Source: a bacterium
Lineage (GTDB): Bacteria > Thermosulfidibacterota > Thermosulfidibacteria > Thermosulfidibacterales > Thermosulfidibacteraceae
Reading direction: 5' to 3'
Assembly (NCBI GenBank): GCA_027033775.1
Contig: JALVKL010000059.1
Coordinates: 1-41,135, forward strand
DNA length: 41,135 bases
A program made the position numbers and the translations under genes. The notes under the pieces are model-generated. The model saw only the letters and a list, made by a program, of their open reading frames with translations, made no database searches and had not been told where the DNA came from. This document shows positions 9,126-18,032 of the stretch, piece after piece (the stretch's first letter is position 1; the number at the start of each line of letters is the position of its first letter).

Positions 9126-9145
9126 AGAGGGACATCAGTCCCTCT
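9126..9145 (-). terminator. Stem-loop at the 3' end of the 55-residue gene
   Basis: Perfect 8-bp stem AGAGGGAC/GTCCCTCT with a 4-nt loop. Read on the minus strand it begins at the TAG stop and is followed by TTTATTCT, a weak T-rich tail. It may be a partial terminator or an mRNA-end stabiliser inside the late unit. It could equally be one of the many short hairpins of this genome. Confidence 0.35.
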
Positions 9146-9311
9146 AATCCTTATGAAATATGACTTTGTCCCCAATGCCCAAACTGTCAATAACAGTCTC
9201 AAGCAACTCCATAACCTCTTTAACTGTAACACTCTTGTCTTTTAATACATCCTGAAGTTTCATATTAACTGCACCAAGAATTGTTAAGATGGTGAATAAA
9301 TCAAGTTTCAT
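9144..9311 (-). CDS. Small helical protein, 55 residues, unknown
   Basis: ATG 9311 overlaps the TGA of the upstream gene in an ATGA arrangement, typical of translational coupling. The product starts with a short hydrophobic helix (LFTILTILGAVNM) and continues as an acidic helix with VKEVMELLETVIDSLGIGD, ending HKD at TAG 9146-9144. No family is recognised. The coupling and position in the lysis-type block are the reasons to call it. Confidence 0.55.
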   Translation of the reverse strand: MKLDLFTILTILGAVNMKLQDVLKDKSVTVKEVMELLETVIDSLGIGDKVIFHKD

Positions 9312-9628
9312 CCTCTCATACCCCCTTCCTTAAAGAATTCTTTGAAGAAGGACTTTTCACAATGTCCATCCCCAAAAATAAAATCTATAAACTTCATGAA
9401 GAGCTCAGCTCTTCTATTCCCTTCACACGCAAGCATATAAGTGTAACTTGAAACAGTCCAGTCCTCTTCATTATACAAGATAGAGCCACCAAGCTGGTCT
9501 AATCCAATAGCCACTGTATAAAAATACTCTTTAAGATTATATCTAAACAGATTCACAATAAACACTATAGGTGACAAAGTTACTACTAAAATAAATGCTA
9601 TAAGCATAAGAACTAAGTTCTTAATCAT
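9308..9628 (-). CDS. Small phage membrane protein with DQLG...HC signature
   Basis: A 106-residue protein. The first 28 residues are a membrane segment (LVLMLIAFILVVTLSPIVFI). The soluble part has AIGLDQLGGSILYNEEDWTV, then a YTYMLACEGNRRAELF stretch, and FIDFIFGDGHCEKSF. I recall this order (DQL-G, an acidic W/T-S-S motif, R, then FI-x-x-x-F...HC) from small phage proteins near lysis genes in proteobacterial phages, whose function is not established. It lies between the caspase-fold gene and the holin candidates. Confidence 0.55.
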   Translation of the reverse strand: MIKNLVLMLIAFILVVTLSPIVFIVNLFRYNLKEYFYTVAIGLDQLGGSILYNEEDWTVSSYTYMLACEGNRRAELFMKFIDFIFGDGHCEKSFFKEFFKEGGMRG

Positions 9629-9631
9629 CGT

Positions 9632-10333
9632 TTATCTCCATAAACAAGGATGTCCATTGACATAACAAGTTCCCATTGAGGGATACTCCCAATCATACCA
9701 ATACACATCCCAGCCCCATCTGTTGATGGCTTTCAAAATTATCCAGCCCTGACATTTATTGATATTAGCCTCTTTACAAGGATTGCTAATAAAATTAGCA
9801 ACGAAACAGTTATAATTATTTTCATACTTACATCTCAACGCTTCTGAGAAGGAACTAACATTCTTATTCTCGTTATTCAAAATATTCCAGCTATTTTCCT
9901 TATAACTCGTTGATATCAGCCACCCAACATTCTTAATCTCATAGTCAAATATATAACCAGCATAGCAGGCATCAATCACAGCCACTTTAGCATCCAACTC
10001 TTCAGCTAAGTCTTCCCAGTCATAAATAACCTGAGTCTCCCAACCTTCTGATGTATTATCAGAATGTGTAAGAAAAAGTCCTTTAGGACAACCTTCTCCA
10101 ACAATAAACAAATAATCTACTGTTTTAAAAGGTAATACCAGATAACCACTAAAAGGTCTTAGTTCACAATCTTCATGAAAAACACTCTTCATAAAATCAG
10201 CATATTGCTGACAGGTTGTTCTAAAGAATACTTTGGCAGTATCAGGATTATAGTTCATGTAATAACAAACGCAAGATGCTTTTAGAATAACTGTAGAAAG
10301 TACTATAAATACTGCATAGTACAGTATACGCAT
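9632..10333 (-). CDS. Secreted caspase-fold (clan CD-like) protein with altered His motif
   Basis: A 233-residue protein. Residues 1-20 form a signal peptide (MRILYYAVFIVLSTVILKAS), followed by a Cys-rich mature chain; I count 12 Cys in all, suggesting disulfides outside the cytoplasm. The core matches the caspase/legumain/gingipain fold: strand VDYLFIVG (72-79), then GEG where the family has GHG, then AKVAVIDACYAG (115-126), with C123 in the nucleophile position, then GWLISTSYKENSW, the usual next strand and loop. Position 80 is Glu rather than the catalytic His; H90 is nearby. It may be an inactive or re-wired protease, or a lectin-like derivative. It is transcribed with the lysis-type genes. 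GGAG 6 nt before ATG 10333 supports the start. Confidence 0.62.
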   Translation of the reverse strand: MRILYYAVFIVLSTVILKASCVCYYMNYNPDTAKVFFRTTCQQYADFMKSVFHEDCELRPFSGYLVLPFKTVDYLFIVGEGCPKGLFLTHSDNTSEGWETQVIYDWEDLAEELDAKVAVIDACYAGYIFDYEIKNVGWLISTSYKENSWNILNNENKNVSSFSEALRCKYENNYNCFVANFISNPCKEANINKCQGWIILKAINRWGWDVYWYDWEYPSMGTCYVNGHPCLWR

Positions 10334-10336
10334 CTC

Positions 10337-10780
10337 TTACTCCAAGCTTCTAAGAATGTCTAAAAGTTCTTCCCTTGACGAACATGTTTCTGCCTTATTA
10401 AGCAAACTACTCATACTCTTTAACAAATCAGCCAAGCTGTGTATTGTATTATTCAATAATTCAGAATCAGCATAACCAGCATCAGCTAACTCATAAATTC
10501 CTGACAATGCTTCTTTTTCTTTATCTGTTAATCCCGTAGGTGTAATACCGCTGTTCCTTAATATCTTTGCAAGCAACACAATTCCTTTTGAGTTAGCAGC
10601 AACAAGTTTGTTAAAGTTCCCAACTGTGTCTAAAATACGCTTTCCTATAACCCAATTCAGAGTGTCAATCACAACCTTCTTCAAACCATATACATCTGCA
10701 GGAATCAAATCTCTTCCATCATCAGATGTATTTACATTGGAATACACTACATTACCAATCTTGATAACCTTCAGTTTCAT
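10337..10780 (-). CDS. Hypothetical protein downstream of the fibre gene
   Basis: A 147-residue protein with AAGGAGGAG upstream of ATG 10780. The N-terminus is beta-like and the rest is helical (about 35-145), with a central short hydrophobic helix (SKGIVLLAKILRNSG) and a C-terminal Cys. It is only 22 nt from the tail-fibre gene, so a fibre-assembly or attachment role is possible. No family is recognised. Confidence 0.5.
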   Translation of the reverse strand: MKLKVIKIGNVVYSNVNTSDDGRDLIPADVYGLKKVVIDTLNWVIGKRILDTVGNFNKLVAANSKGIVLLAKILRNSGITPTGLTDKEKEALSGIYELADAGYADSELLNNTIHSLADLLKSMSSLLNKAETCSSREELLDILRSLE

Positions 10781-10801
10781 AGAAATACTCCTCCTTATTA
10801 G

Positions 10802-12694
10802 CTACAAAATTACATTACTTATAACATTACGAGGAACTCCATTACTATCTCGTATAATGTTATAAACTAAATCTTCCCACCCAATTCCCGTTCCGGTATT
10901 GTCTATAACAGTTCCATACACATTATAGCAAATTCCTCTATTAGTAGCCTCAATAAGATAATACTTATCAGAATTAACTTCAACTTCTGCTCCATAATTT
11001 ACAGTCAGTCCTACAAAATCTCCGCCCTGAACACCTCCCTTTACAGCACATGGGTGATTATTTAGGTCAGAAGTGTCGGCTGCAGGAGAAGGGAGTCGTA
11101 TTTTACCTCCAGAAACTTTTGAGTAGAAATGAATGAAGCAAGCCTCCGCATAAAACCCAAAAATTTGTGATGTAGAGTTAACAGTAAAACTTAAAGTAAA
11201 CCCATTCAAGTCTATAACTAACCTTCTAAGAAAAACATAAATATCCTCAGTTATAGAACAATCTGATTTTAGAAAAATCCTTCCATGAAAGCTATCACCT
11301 AAAATGTAACAAGCTTGCTTTACTGTTTTAACAGGACTTACTTCACTGCCATCGTTACTATCATCCCCATTAACTGCATCTACATATACAGTATTATAAG
11401 CCAATAAAGACCGTAATTCTCTACTGCTCTTAAGCGTATATTCCTCATTAAGGACACACAATATCTGATTATCTTTCCCTGTCAAATCTTTGGGCATATC
11501 TGCAAGATGAACAGACTTAGCAGGAATATCCTGAATAACTTCAATAGAAAACCATGAACCAAGTCCAATAGTGCAAGCTGCATCACACAAAGCATACACA
11601 GAGAATTTATCACCAGGTTGCACTTCTATAACAGCTGAATTTATCGTTGAAGTGTAATACCATCCAGAAGGGTATCCGACCTCCTGTCTGGCATAACCAA
11701 CAACTTTATTATCATTGAGCCTTATCTCAAATGCTTTCTTTTCATTATTATTTTCAATGTTTAATAAACAAGATACTCTAACCCTCTTAACTCCTTCAGG
11801 AACAACCAATTCCCCTCCTTGAAGGAAGCCATCTGTATCATACTCAGCAGTATCCCAACTTGTAATTTTAGTCCATGTTGCTGCAGGAAGATTGAATTTT
11901 GAGCTTTGTTTTACAAGAGCTCCTCTAAAAGTATCAATATTAATAACACCAAAACCAATATTGCTATACCCATTCTTATATAATTCTATTATTTGTTCTT
12001 CTTCCAAAATTCCGTTAAACACATCAAAGTCAAAGAAATCTCCCGTAAAGTAAGTAGACCCTCCTGTCAAAGCATTACTAAACAAACATAATGTCTCCCA
12101 TATAGCCGCCTCAGGGGAAGTCCAACTCTCATCAGTATTAGTCTTAACTCCATCAACCCAAACATTAAGAACACTTCCATCTATAGTAATAACAACATCG
12201 TGCTTATTACCATCATTCAGAATAACTCCTGTATCTACATAAGTAGAATAATTGTCCCCAGCCCCTCTCTCAGTGAAGAAATATAACTTTCCAGTTGAAT
12301 CTAACCCAATATCAAAGTTATTACTCTGTGGAGTATCTGTATCGTCTCCTTTACCCATAGCAAAGAACTTCTGGTTTCCTGAATTATAAGAAGTTTTAAA
12401 TTTAAAGTGATAGGTAGCTTTTTCTACAGGAAATCTAACATATTTACAGAAGGCATACATAGTCCCATCAAGGGTAATGCTACCATCTACATTAACAGTA
12501 ACAGCTTTATTAAAATAAGTAAACCCACTACCTACTCTATTAGGCAAATCCCATCCATTACAAGCATTAAAGTTAGCAGAGAACACGCACTCAGGCATCT
12601 TCCTCTTAAATATAGAAGGAGTGTATAGATACTCATCTTCAGCAAGCTGTCTTATATTTCCACCATCCAAAACCAATGGCTTCTTTATAGCCAT
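10802..12694 (-). CDS. Tail fibre/spike with LamG-like domain and start of a beta-helix
   Basis: A 630-residue protein. The first 20 residues include LDGGNIRQLAEDEYL, a virion-attachment-type opening also echoed in the next gene upstream. Residues about 35-245 read as a concanavalin/LamG-like beta-sandwich, with phrases such as HDVVITIDGSVLNVWVDGV and FDFDVFNGILEEEQIIELY. A second beta domain follows (about 255-400). From about 445 the YVDAVNGDDSNDGS and VKTVKQAC elements mark the usual start of a right-handed parallel beta-helix seen in phage spikes. It probably binds and may act on a host surface glycan. AAGGAGG precedes ATG 12694. Confidence 0.72.
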   Translation of the reverse strand: MAIKKPLVLDGGNIRQLAEDEYLYTPSIFKRKMPECVFSANFNACNGWDLPNRVGSGFTYFNKAVTVNVDGSITLDGTMYAFCKYVRFPVEKATYHFKFKTSYNSGNQKFFAMGKGDDTDTPQSNNFDIGLDSTGKLYFFTERGAGDNYSTYVDTGVILNDGNKHDVVITIDGSVLNVWVDGVKTNTDESWTSPEAAIWETLCLFSNALTGGSTYFTGDFFDFDVFNGILEEEQIIELYKNGYSNIGFGVINIDTFRGALVKQSSKFNLPAATWTKITSWDTAEYDTDGFLQGGELVVPEGVKRVRVSCLLNIENNNEKKAFEIRLNDNKVVGYARQEVGYPSGWYYTSTINSAVIEVQPGDKFSVYALCDAACTIGLGSWFSIEVIQDIPAKSVHLADMPKDLTGKDNQILCVLNEEYTLKSSRELRSLLAYNTVYVDAVNGDDSNDGSEVSPVKTVKQACYILGDSFHGRIFLKSDCSITEDIYVFLRRLVIDLNGFTLSFTVNSTSQIFGFYAEACFIHFYSKVSGGKIRLPSPAADTSDLNNHPCAVKGGVQGGDFVGLTVNYGAEVEVNSDKYYLIEATNRGICYNVYGTVIDNTGTGIGWEDLVYNIIRDSNGVPRNVISNVIL

Positions 12695-12717
12695 ATCAAA
12701 AAGTCCTCCTTAAAGTA

Positions 12718-13230
12718 TTAAGCCAATACAATAGGCTCACCAGGATGAAATGATATCTCAGTATCACTAACAGCTTTCCCTAATCTCTGAACAACCTGCC
12801 CAGAACCTGTAGGTGCTGTGGCACTAACTCCGCCTGGAGTTGTAGCTGATAGGTAATAATAACTTCCACCTGATAATCCACTCAACTGAGTATTAGTTCC
12901 TGATAAATAAACAGTAGCATTATTCCCTGCAGTCACAGCAGCCAACACAAATCCATCGGCTGTTTTTCCTTGAGTAGAAGCATCTGCCTTTCTAACTTTC
13001 ACAGTTCCAGAGTCATCAAAGAAATTCACAAAATCACCTGCATTCAAATCCTCATAAGCAGGAACTACTTTTGTATCTTCTCCACTTCCTGTTGGAAGCA
13101 TACTACTATCTAATTTACCTGTAGAATCCAATGCAGGTATCTTACCAGCATCTGCAGCTCCTGTAGATTGCGTAATAGCCTCTTTCTCTTTTAGAACTCC
13201 ACCATCCTGATATAAATACTTATCTGCCAT
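12718..13230 (-). CDS. Head- or fibre-associated structural protein
   Basis: A 170-residue protein starting at ATG 13230 behind AGGAGG. The N-terminus has the fibre-like phrase STGAADAGKIPALDSTGKLD followed by SMLPTG, common in phage fibres. The C-terminal 100 residues form a beta domain with VNFFDDSGTVKVRKAD, GFVLAAVTAGNNATVYLSG and YYYLSATTPGGVS. The latter resembles decoration/fibre beta-barrels whose 'PGG(I/V)xxxxPTxxG' loop recurs in the neighbouring 168-residue gene. The role is structural by inference. Confidence 0.6.
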   Translation of the reverse strand: MADKYLYQDGGVLKEKEAITQSTGAADAGKIPALDSTGKLDSSMLPTGSGEDTKVVPAYEDLNAGDFVNFFDDSGTVKVRKADASTQGKTADGFVLAAVTAGNNATVYLSGTNTQLSGLSGGSYYYLSATTPGGVSATAPTGSGQVVQRLGKAVSDTEISFHPGEPIVLA

Positions 13231-13242
13231 TATGTAGACCTC

Positions 13243-13749
13243 CTATAAAAGTTTAATTGGTGGTTTTATTCCCAAAAGTAGCTCATCGCTACTTATAGCA
13301 ATTCCTACTTCTACAATATAGCCTGAAGTTGGAACTGTCGTCATGATAGCTCCATCATCTCCTAAAAAGTATCTACTACCTACAGTTAATCCCCATCCAG
13401 GATTCCTTACAATCCCCTCTTTAACAATCTTAACATTATTACCAGCATTAACACCTGTAATAGACATCCCTATACAAAAAGGATTATCATCCTTATCTGC
13501 ATAAATAGCCTTCCCGTTATTATCAACAGCAAGCATTTTAAAACTAACTATATCATTTAACGCTTCAAGCTCAAAATCCTTCCTTTTTATAATATAATCA
13601 GAACTATCATCCCAAAAAACCTTTATCTCTTTATTCTCAAACCCAACTATCTTAAGATATCCTTCTTCAGTTAAAGGAACAAAACTTTCTGGTTTCTCTT
13701 CTATCTTTAAATACTCTTCAGTCGGTGGACAGCCCCAACTTAAAGCCAT
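13243..13749 (-). CDS. Structural beta-domain protein, related in part to its neighbour
   Basis: A 168-residue protein. GGAGG lies 6 nt before ATG 13749. The C-terminal half (about 90-168) has NAGNNVKIVKEGIV, then GWGLTVGSRYFLGDDGAIMT, and TVPTSGYIVEVGIAISSDELL. This is the same beta-plan as the C-terminal domain of the gene that follows it, which suggests old duplication. Such domains occur in capsid decoration and fibre-base proteins. No enzyme motif is seen. Confidence 0.55.
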   Translation of the reverse strand: MALSWGCPPTEEYLKIEEKPESFVPLTEEGYLKIVGFENKEIKVFWDDSSDYIIKRKDFELEALNDIVSFKMLAVDNNGKAIYADKDDNPFCIGMSITGVNAGNNVKIVKEGIVRNPGWGLTVGSRYFLGDDGAIMTTVPTSGYIVEVGIAISSDELLLGIKPPIKLL

Positions 13750-13769
13750 ATCAGACCTCCAAATATAAA

Positions 13770-13794
13770 GGGCTGGGAACAGAGTTCCCAGCCC
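13770..13794. repeat. Palindromic element 4 of 13 (extended arms)
   Basis: The 19-bp core (13773-13791, loop AGA) is extended by GGG on the left and CCC on the right, giving 11-bp arms. It is in the 55-nt gap between two structural genes. Confidence 0.85.
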
Positions 13795-13804
13795 CTACAT
13801 CATA

Positions 13805-14212
13805 CTATAAAATATTAGTTAAAGTGTAAAACACTTTAACATAAAGTTTCTTGCCAGATGCTGCAGTTCCAGCCGTAGTAAAAGTCGCTTGAATGACTTC
13901 GTCATCATCAAAATTACCTTCTACAGGAACAGAAATTAATTCTTTCTCAGAACCATCCAAACTTACTCCAGTTCCAAATAAATCATCATCAGAACTTACT
14001 CCAACTTTAACAGTTCCCCCTGATGTGTTTCCATCAGTTCCAATCTTTAATCCTACAATCATACAATTAGCTGGAATGTTAACTAACCTTACCACATCTC
14101 CAGATTGAACTGAAGGTAATGTATACTCCCCATAGACACAGAACAAATTCCCTGCGTCTGATGTAAGAGGAGCAACAAATTCATTTGCCTGAGCACTAAT
14201 ATATTCAGCCAT
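13805..14212 (-). CDS. Putative capsid decoration protein
   Basis: A 135-residue, all-beta protein immediately downstream of the major capsid gene (22 nt gap) with AAAGGAGG before ATG 14212. It is Gly/Thr/Val/Asp-rich, with strands such as VVRLVNIPANCMIVGLKIG and KLYVKVFYTLT and no hydrophobic membrane segment. Position right after the capsid gene and the beta composition suggest a head-surface or decoration protein. The family is not recognised. Confidence 0.55.
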   Translation of the reverse strand: MAEYISAQANEFVAPLTSDAGNLFCVYGEYTLPSVQSGDVVRLVNIPANCMIVGLKIGTDGNTSGGTVKVGVSSDDDLFGTGVSLDGSEKELISVPVEGNFDDDEVIQATFTTAGTAASGKKLYVKVFYTLTNIL

Positions 14213-14234
14213 TATAAACCTCCTTTATCTAATC

Positions 14235-15347
14235 TTATGTTATATCTACATATAAAGTTATTGTGCCGAATGCTTGGTCATCAAAAGTACATTTCTTAAT
14301 ACCAAGAATAGTTGCTGCATCAACCACAAGTCTATTACCTCTATCTTCTAACTCTTCATGCCAGCTAAAGCTGAATTTACCACCAGCATCACCAAAAGCC
14401 AATACACAAGCTTGAGCACCAAGCACCATACAATGAGCCACCTTCTTACTTCCATAAGTTTTATATGGAACTTTTGAGAATGAATGTAAAATAAATCTTC
14501 CATACTTACCAAGAGAATCTTTGAATAAAGGATTATCCTTTCCTCTAACGTTAGCATGTTTCTGGATTTCTAACCAGCTGTTAGCTGATGCATCCTCTTT
14601 TAACTGTTCAACAGCAGTTGGATGTAATACCACAACATAACATGGTTCTCCATCAACATACACTGGGTTTAATGGATAATCCATTAAAGTCAAGAAAGTT
14701 TCTAATTTATTAAACCAGCTTAATTTTAATGTTGTAGCATTTGAAGGATTAGCTGAATAATTACCACCAGAATCAATTGTAAACTCATGAGCATCATCAT
14801 TAATCTGCAATGGATTACCAGCAAAACCGTTCCAACTTGTAGGTAATACCCATTGTGCTGTTCCTTCACCTCTAATTCCAGCTATATAGCAGGTAATAGC
14901 TTCATCAAAGAATCGAGCAAACCATCTTGTGAGGGCATTCCTTGCTACAAGTCTTAAGTCATGTTTTGTTCTCTTCCTTGTCATTTTACCGCCAGCATCA
15001 ACACCTTTTCTCACTTGGTCAATATGAACTTGGTCTAATAAGAAACTTAACTTAGCTTCTTTCCCTCTTAAAATATCATCTCCATAGACTCCATCCCCTT
15101 TAACATCAGCAATTAAATCATACTGAATCGTATCTCCACTTGTCCTCTCCAAATCTCTAAGGATTTGTATTGGTTTGTTTGGGTCAGTCCCAACTAAAGA
15201 ACCATCCCCGCTTCTAATGAATTCTTGAAGAGCAAACCTTCCTAAGAAGAAACTCTCTCCAATACTTCTCTTCATCAATTGAGCAGAGAAAATTCTTGGG
15301 ACTAACTGTGGATTACCAGTGTTTGCAGGAATTACTGTATTAGCCAT
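14235..15347 (-). CDS. Major capsid protein (N4-gp56 / DUF4043-like family)
   Basis: A 370-residue protein with AAGGAGG upstream of ATG 15347. The order portal, scaffold, this gene is the standard head module. The region about 75-165 carries ERTSGDTIQYDLIADVKG, then GDDILRGKEAKLSFLLDQVH, RKGVDAGGKMTRKRTKHDLR and RWFARFFDEAI. This matches the HK97-fold capsid family annotated as N4-gp56/DUF4043, in which 'G-D-x-I-x-G-x-E...D-Q-x-R...R-x-x-D-L-R...A...W...D' is typical. It would build the icosahedral shell around the scaffold. Confidence 0.85.
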   Translation of the reverse strand: MANTVIPANTGNPQLVPRIFSAQLMKRSIGESFFLGRFALQEFIRSGDGSLVGTDPNKPIQILRDLERTSGDTIQYDLIADVKGDGVYGDDILRGKEAKLSFLLDQVHIDQVRKGVDAGGKMTRKRTKHDLRLVARNALTRWFARFFDEAITCYIAGIRGEGTAQWVLPTSWNGFAGNPLQINDDAHEFTIDSGGNYSANPSNATTLKLSWFNKLETFLTLMDYPLNPVYVDGEPCYVVVLHPTAVEQLKEDASANSWLEIQKHANVRGKDNPLFKDSLGKYGRFILHSFSKVPYKTYGSKKVAHCMVLGAQACVLAFGDAGGKFSFSWHEELEDRGNRLVVDAATILGIKKCTFDDQAFGTITLYVDIT

Positions 15348-15373
15348 TTCAAAACCTCCTTATTTTTAAGTTT

Positions 15374-16045
15374 TTATATTTGTCCTTCCGCCTCTTTCAT
15401 TAATTTCATTAAAGTATTATCATCCATCTGAGCTACGCTCTGTTCAAATTCAAAAGGGTCTTCATAAGCTTTATTAGATAAAGCTTCAACTGTCAAACTT
15501 CCAGTTCTATTAAGAGAACCACCACCACCTAAATCAGATAGAGATACATCAGTATCCCTAACCTTATCATCTTTTTTCTTTCCACTATCATCTTTACCAG
15601 CATCATCTTTTTTACCTTTACTCATAATCTTCTCCACAAACCCTTTAACCTCTTCAAGATGTTTCTTAAGCTCAGCTGGACTCATCTCAACATAACTATT
15701 ATAACCTTTCTCTTTCAAAAGAGCCAAATCAACTCCCTCAGCCACTTTACTAATATCCTCATCCTTAAATAGCTCTTCATTATCCTTAAGCCATTCCATA
15801 GTCAAACTATCGAGAACCTCTTGTTTCTGTTGCATACTTAACTCTGCAAATTTCTGTTCAAGGAGTTCTCCTTGAAGCTCCATCAAAGCTAATATTCCAG
15901 GAGCCCCTTGCTCTTGTGCCCACTGAGCTCTTTGCTCAGGAGTCATAGCAAGAAGTATCTTTTTAACAGCATTATTAGAAGCTGTATCCTCTTGACCTTT
16001 AGGTACATCAGCATCTTTCACATTATTAACTACACCTTCCATCAT
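15374..16045 (-). CDS. Putative capsid scaffold protein
   Basis: A 223-residue, acidic and helical protein lying between portal and capsid, where the scaffold gene normally is. It is rich in Glu, Lys, Asp and Gln, has coiled-coil-like helices (about 30-145), and a Lys/Asp low-complexity hinge (KGKKDDAGKDDSGKKKDDK) around residues 145-163. Its start overlaps the portal stop (ATGA at 16045-16042), with AAGGAGG upstream. No protease motif is seen, so it is likely a pure scaffold rather than a protease fusion. Confidence 0.7.
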   Translation of the reverse strand: MMEGVVNNVKDADVPKGQEDTASNNAVKKILLAMTPEQRAQWAQEQGAPGILALMELQGELLEQKFAELSMQQKQEVLDSLTMEWLKDNEELFKDEDISKVAEGVDLALLKEKGYNSYVEMSPAELKKHLEEVKGFVEKIMSKGKKDDAGKDDSGKKKDDKVRDTDVSLSDLGGGGSLNRTGSLTVEALSNKAYEDPFEFEQSVAQMDDNTLMKLMKEAEGQI

Positions 16046-17751
16046 TTACCTCCTTGTTGGTTTCCTCCTTCAGGTGGTTGCTGAGCAACCATTTGTTGGA
16101 GCAGAGCTCCAAATCTTCTCTTCAACTCACTCTTCTGAGGAATATCAAAAGCGTCAATTAAGATGTCTAAAGACATCATTACAAGCTGTGGTGGTAATGG
16201 CTTCAACAGCTCGATGAGCTGTGTTAACTGCTCTTGACGCTCTGTAATTCCACCACCAACTACAGATACAACCACATCTCCTCTCAACTCATTTAAACTA
16301 TTCCTTAATTGAATAGTTCCATCTTCAAGCCTTACAGATTGATTAATTACGATAGCTTCAGGCTCATCACTTAACTGAATCAATCTTTCTCCAGTGTAAT
16401 ATTGAATTGCCAAGCAAAGAGCTTTTTCAGCTAAACTCGTTAAGCCTTCTTCGAAGGCTAAATAAAATTTCTGAATTGGAGTTTGTGATTGTAAAACCCT
16501 CTGCCTAATAGCAGCTGCATTTCTGGCATTAGTAGGCATTCCAAAGAAATCTGGATATATCCCTGATATTGATGACATCTCTTGAGCGGCTTCTTGCATC
16601 AGCTGAAAATGCTGAGCACCTAACTCAAGTTCACTTTCAATCTTTACATCATAGCCCTTATTATACTCCAAATAAGCATCTGGTCGGGCTAACTCTTCCA
16701 TAAACTCATCAGGGTCATCAATTGCTCCTGCCTCTGCCAGAACTCTCTTACTACTTAAATAATGGAGCACTTTGCTCCTTCTCTTATTTATTTCATCTTG
16801 CATATCTTTCAACAATTCAACAATCCCCATAGGATTCCCATCAGAATCCCTAAATGCTATAAATGGAGTATAAGTAAAATCTCCAAAAAGATAAGGAAGC
16901 TCCTTATCTTCAAGTATAAACCCTCCACAAATAATCATCCTTCTTACAATATAAATCTTAGCTCTTATCAATTTCCCTAAGCCATTACTAATAGCACTCC
17001 CATGAATCTCAGGTATATATCTAACCGCCTGATATCCATCCCAAAAACAATCCCTTTCTTCATAATTCTTATATTGCACTTCAATAACAAACACTCTCTT
17101 CCTTCTCTGGTCAAACCATTTCAAATCAGTTCCTGGAATATTTAACAATATCCCTCCAACAAAAGTATCTTTATAAATCTTCTCAACCTCAGGATAAAAC
17201 TGTTTAAAAACATCCAAATCTACCCACTTCCCTCTAATCAAGAACCTTGAATCAGACAAATCAGGTTGTTTAGATTCTGGGTCAAACATAATCTCATCCC
17301 AGGGGATATAATCCATTACAATAGGGTCTCTTGTTAAATCAGCCGAAGCCCTTGCTTCAATCCATCCAACTCCTACGGTAGCTAAATCAGTCAACACTTC
17401 AGCATATTTCCTTCTAACCTTATTTATTTCAAAGATATATCTTATAACTTTAGTAGCAACAGAACTTAGTGTAGCATCGTTTTTTCCTCTTGGAAAAAAC
17501 TTTATCGTTGGTCTTTGTTGCAATAATCTACCAGTTAAATTATTAACTCTACTCCAGATATGATTCACAGTAATAACAGGTTGCCCAACCTCTTTCAATT
17601 TAGCAACTTCCTCAGCTGTCCATTGTCTATTCTCAAAGTAAGCTCTAAAGAGCTTAGCTCTACTCATCCACTCATTCCAACTCTCAGCAGCAGACTCTAT
17701 CCAAAGATAAACATTATTATCTTTCTCTAAGACTTTAGGTTTTCTTGCCAT
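16042..17751 (-). CDS. Portal protein (P22-type)
   Basis: A 569-residue protein that would form the dodecameric ring at one capsid vertex. The N-terminal part has RAYFENRQWTAEE and the 'QPVITVNHIWSRVNNLTGRL' helix. Then follow 'VGWIEARAS', IPWDEIMFDPESKQPDLSDS (a strong P22-type portal signature) and RFLIRGKWVD. The C-terminal part has 'GMPTNARNAAAIRQRVLQSQ', the usual wing-to-crown helix, and a Gln-rich tail. Several perfect short hairpins (16075-16091, 16096-16112, 16162-16177, 16206-16222) lie within the last coding part. Confidence 0.88.
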   Translation of the reverse strand: MARKPKVLEKDNNVYLWIESAAESWNEWMSRAKLFRAYFENRQWTAEEVAKLKEVGQPVITVNHIWSRVNNLTGRLLQQRPTIKFFPRGKNDATLSSVATKVIRYIFEINKVRRKYAEVLTDLATVGVGWIEARASADLTRDPIVMDYIPWDEIMFDPESKQPDLSDSRFLIRGKWVDLDVFKQFYPEVEKIYKDTFVGGILLNIPGTDLKWFDQRRKRVFVIEVQYKNYEERDCFWDGYQAVRYIPEIHGSAISNGLGKLIRAKIYIVRRMIICGGFILEDKELPYLFGDFTYTPFIAFRDSDGNPMGIVELLKDMQDEINKRRSKVLHYLSSKRVLAEAGAIDDPDEFMEELARPDAYLEYNKGYDVKIESELELGAQHFQLMQEAAQEMSSISGIYPDFFGMPTNARNAAAIRQRVLQSQTPIQKFYLAFEEGLTSLAEKALCLAIQYYTGERLIQLSDEPEAIVINQSVRLEDGTIQLRNSLNELRGDVVVSVVGGGITERQEQLTQLIELLKPLPPQLVMMSLDILIDAFDIPQKSELKRRFGALLQQMVAQQPPEGGNQQGGK

Positions 17752-17991
17752 CTAATCACCCTTTGCCAAAAGTATTTTAGCTCTTCCAATAGAAGATGGT
17801 TCTTTTAAATGCTTAGTATTATACTTCTTCCCTTTCTCAGTCAAATCCATCTTATTCTTCTTAAGAATGCCAACATCCTGAAGATGCCCTACAGCTATAG
17901 CCCACGCCCTTTTCCTACTAATCCCTTTCTTAATTAAAGCCGCAACTGTATGTTCTACAATCTCAGGAACATCCCTTCCTCTTCCAGGCAT
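17752..17991 (-). CDS. Small basic protein, 79 residues, unknown
   Basis: Starts at ATG 17991 and ends against the portal start (17751). It is a compact, Lys/Arg-rich helical protein with VEHTVAALIKKGISRKRAWA and IAVGHLQDVGILKKNK followed by LTEKGKKYN. The order resembles small helix-turn-helix-like phage proteins that sit next to portals, but I do not recognise a named family. A DNA- or portal-associated role is speculative. Confidence 0.5.
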   Translation of the reverse strand: MPGRGRDVPEIVEHTVAALIKKGISRKRAWAIAVGHLQDVGILKKNKMDLTEKGKKYNTKHLKEPSSIGRAKILLAKGD

Positions 17992-18013
17992 CTCTTATCT
18001 CCTTTTAAATGTT

Positions 18014-18032
18014 CTGTGAACTCTGTTCACAG
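18014..18032. repeat. Palindromic element 5 of 13 (variant arms)
   Basis: CTGTGAACTCTGTTCACAG, identical to the copy at 8804 and placed in the same way: the TGA of the lysozyme gene lies in it, again after the codons for K-L. Confidence 0.85.
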
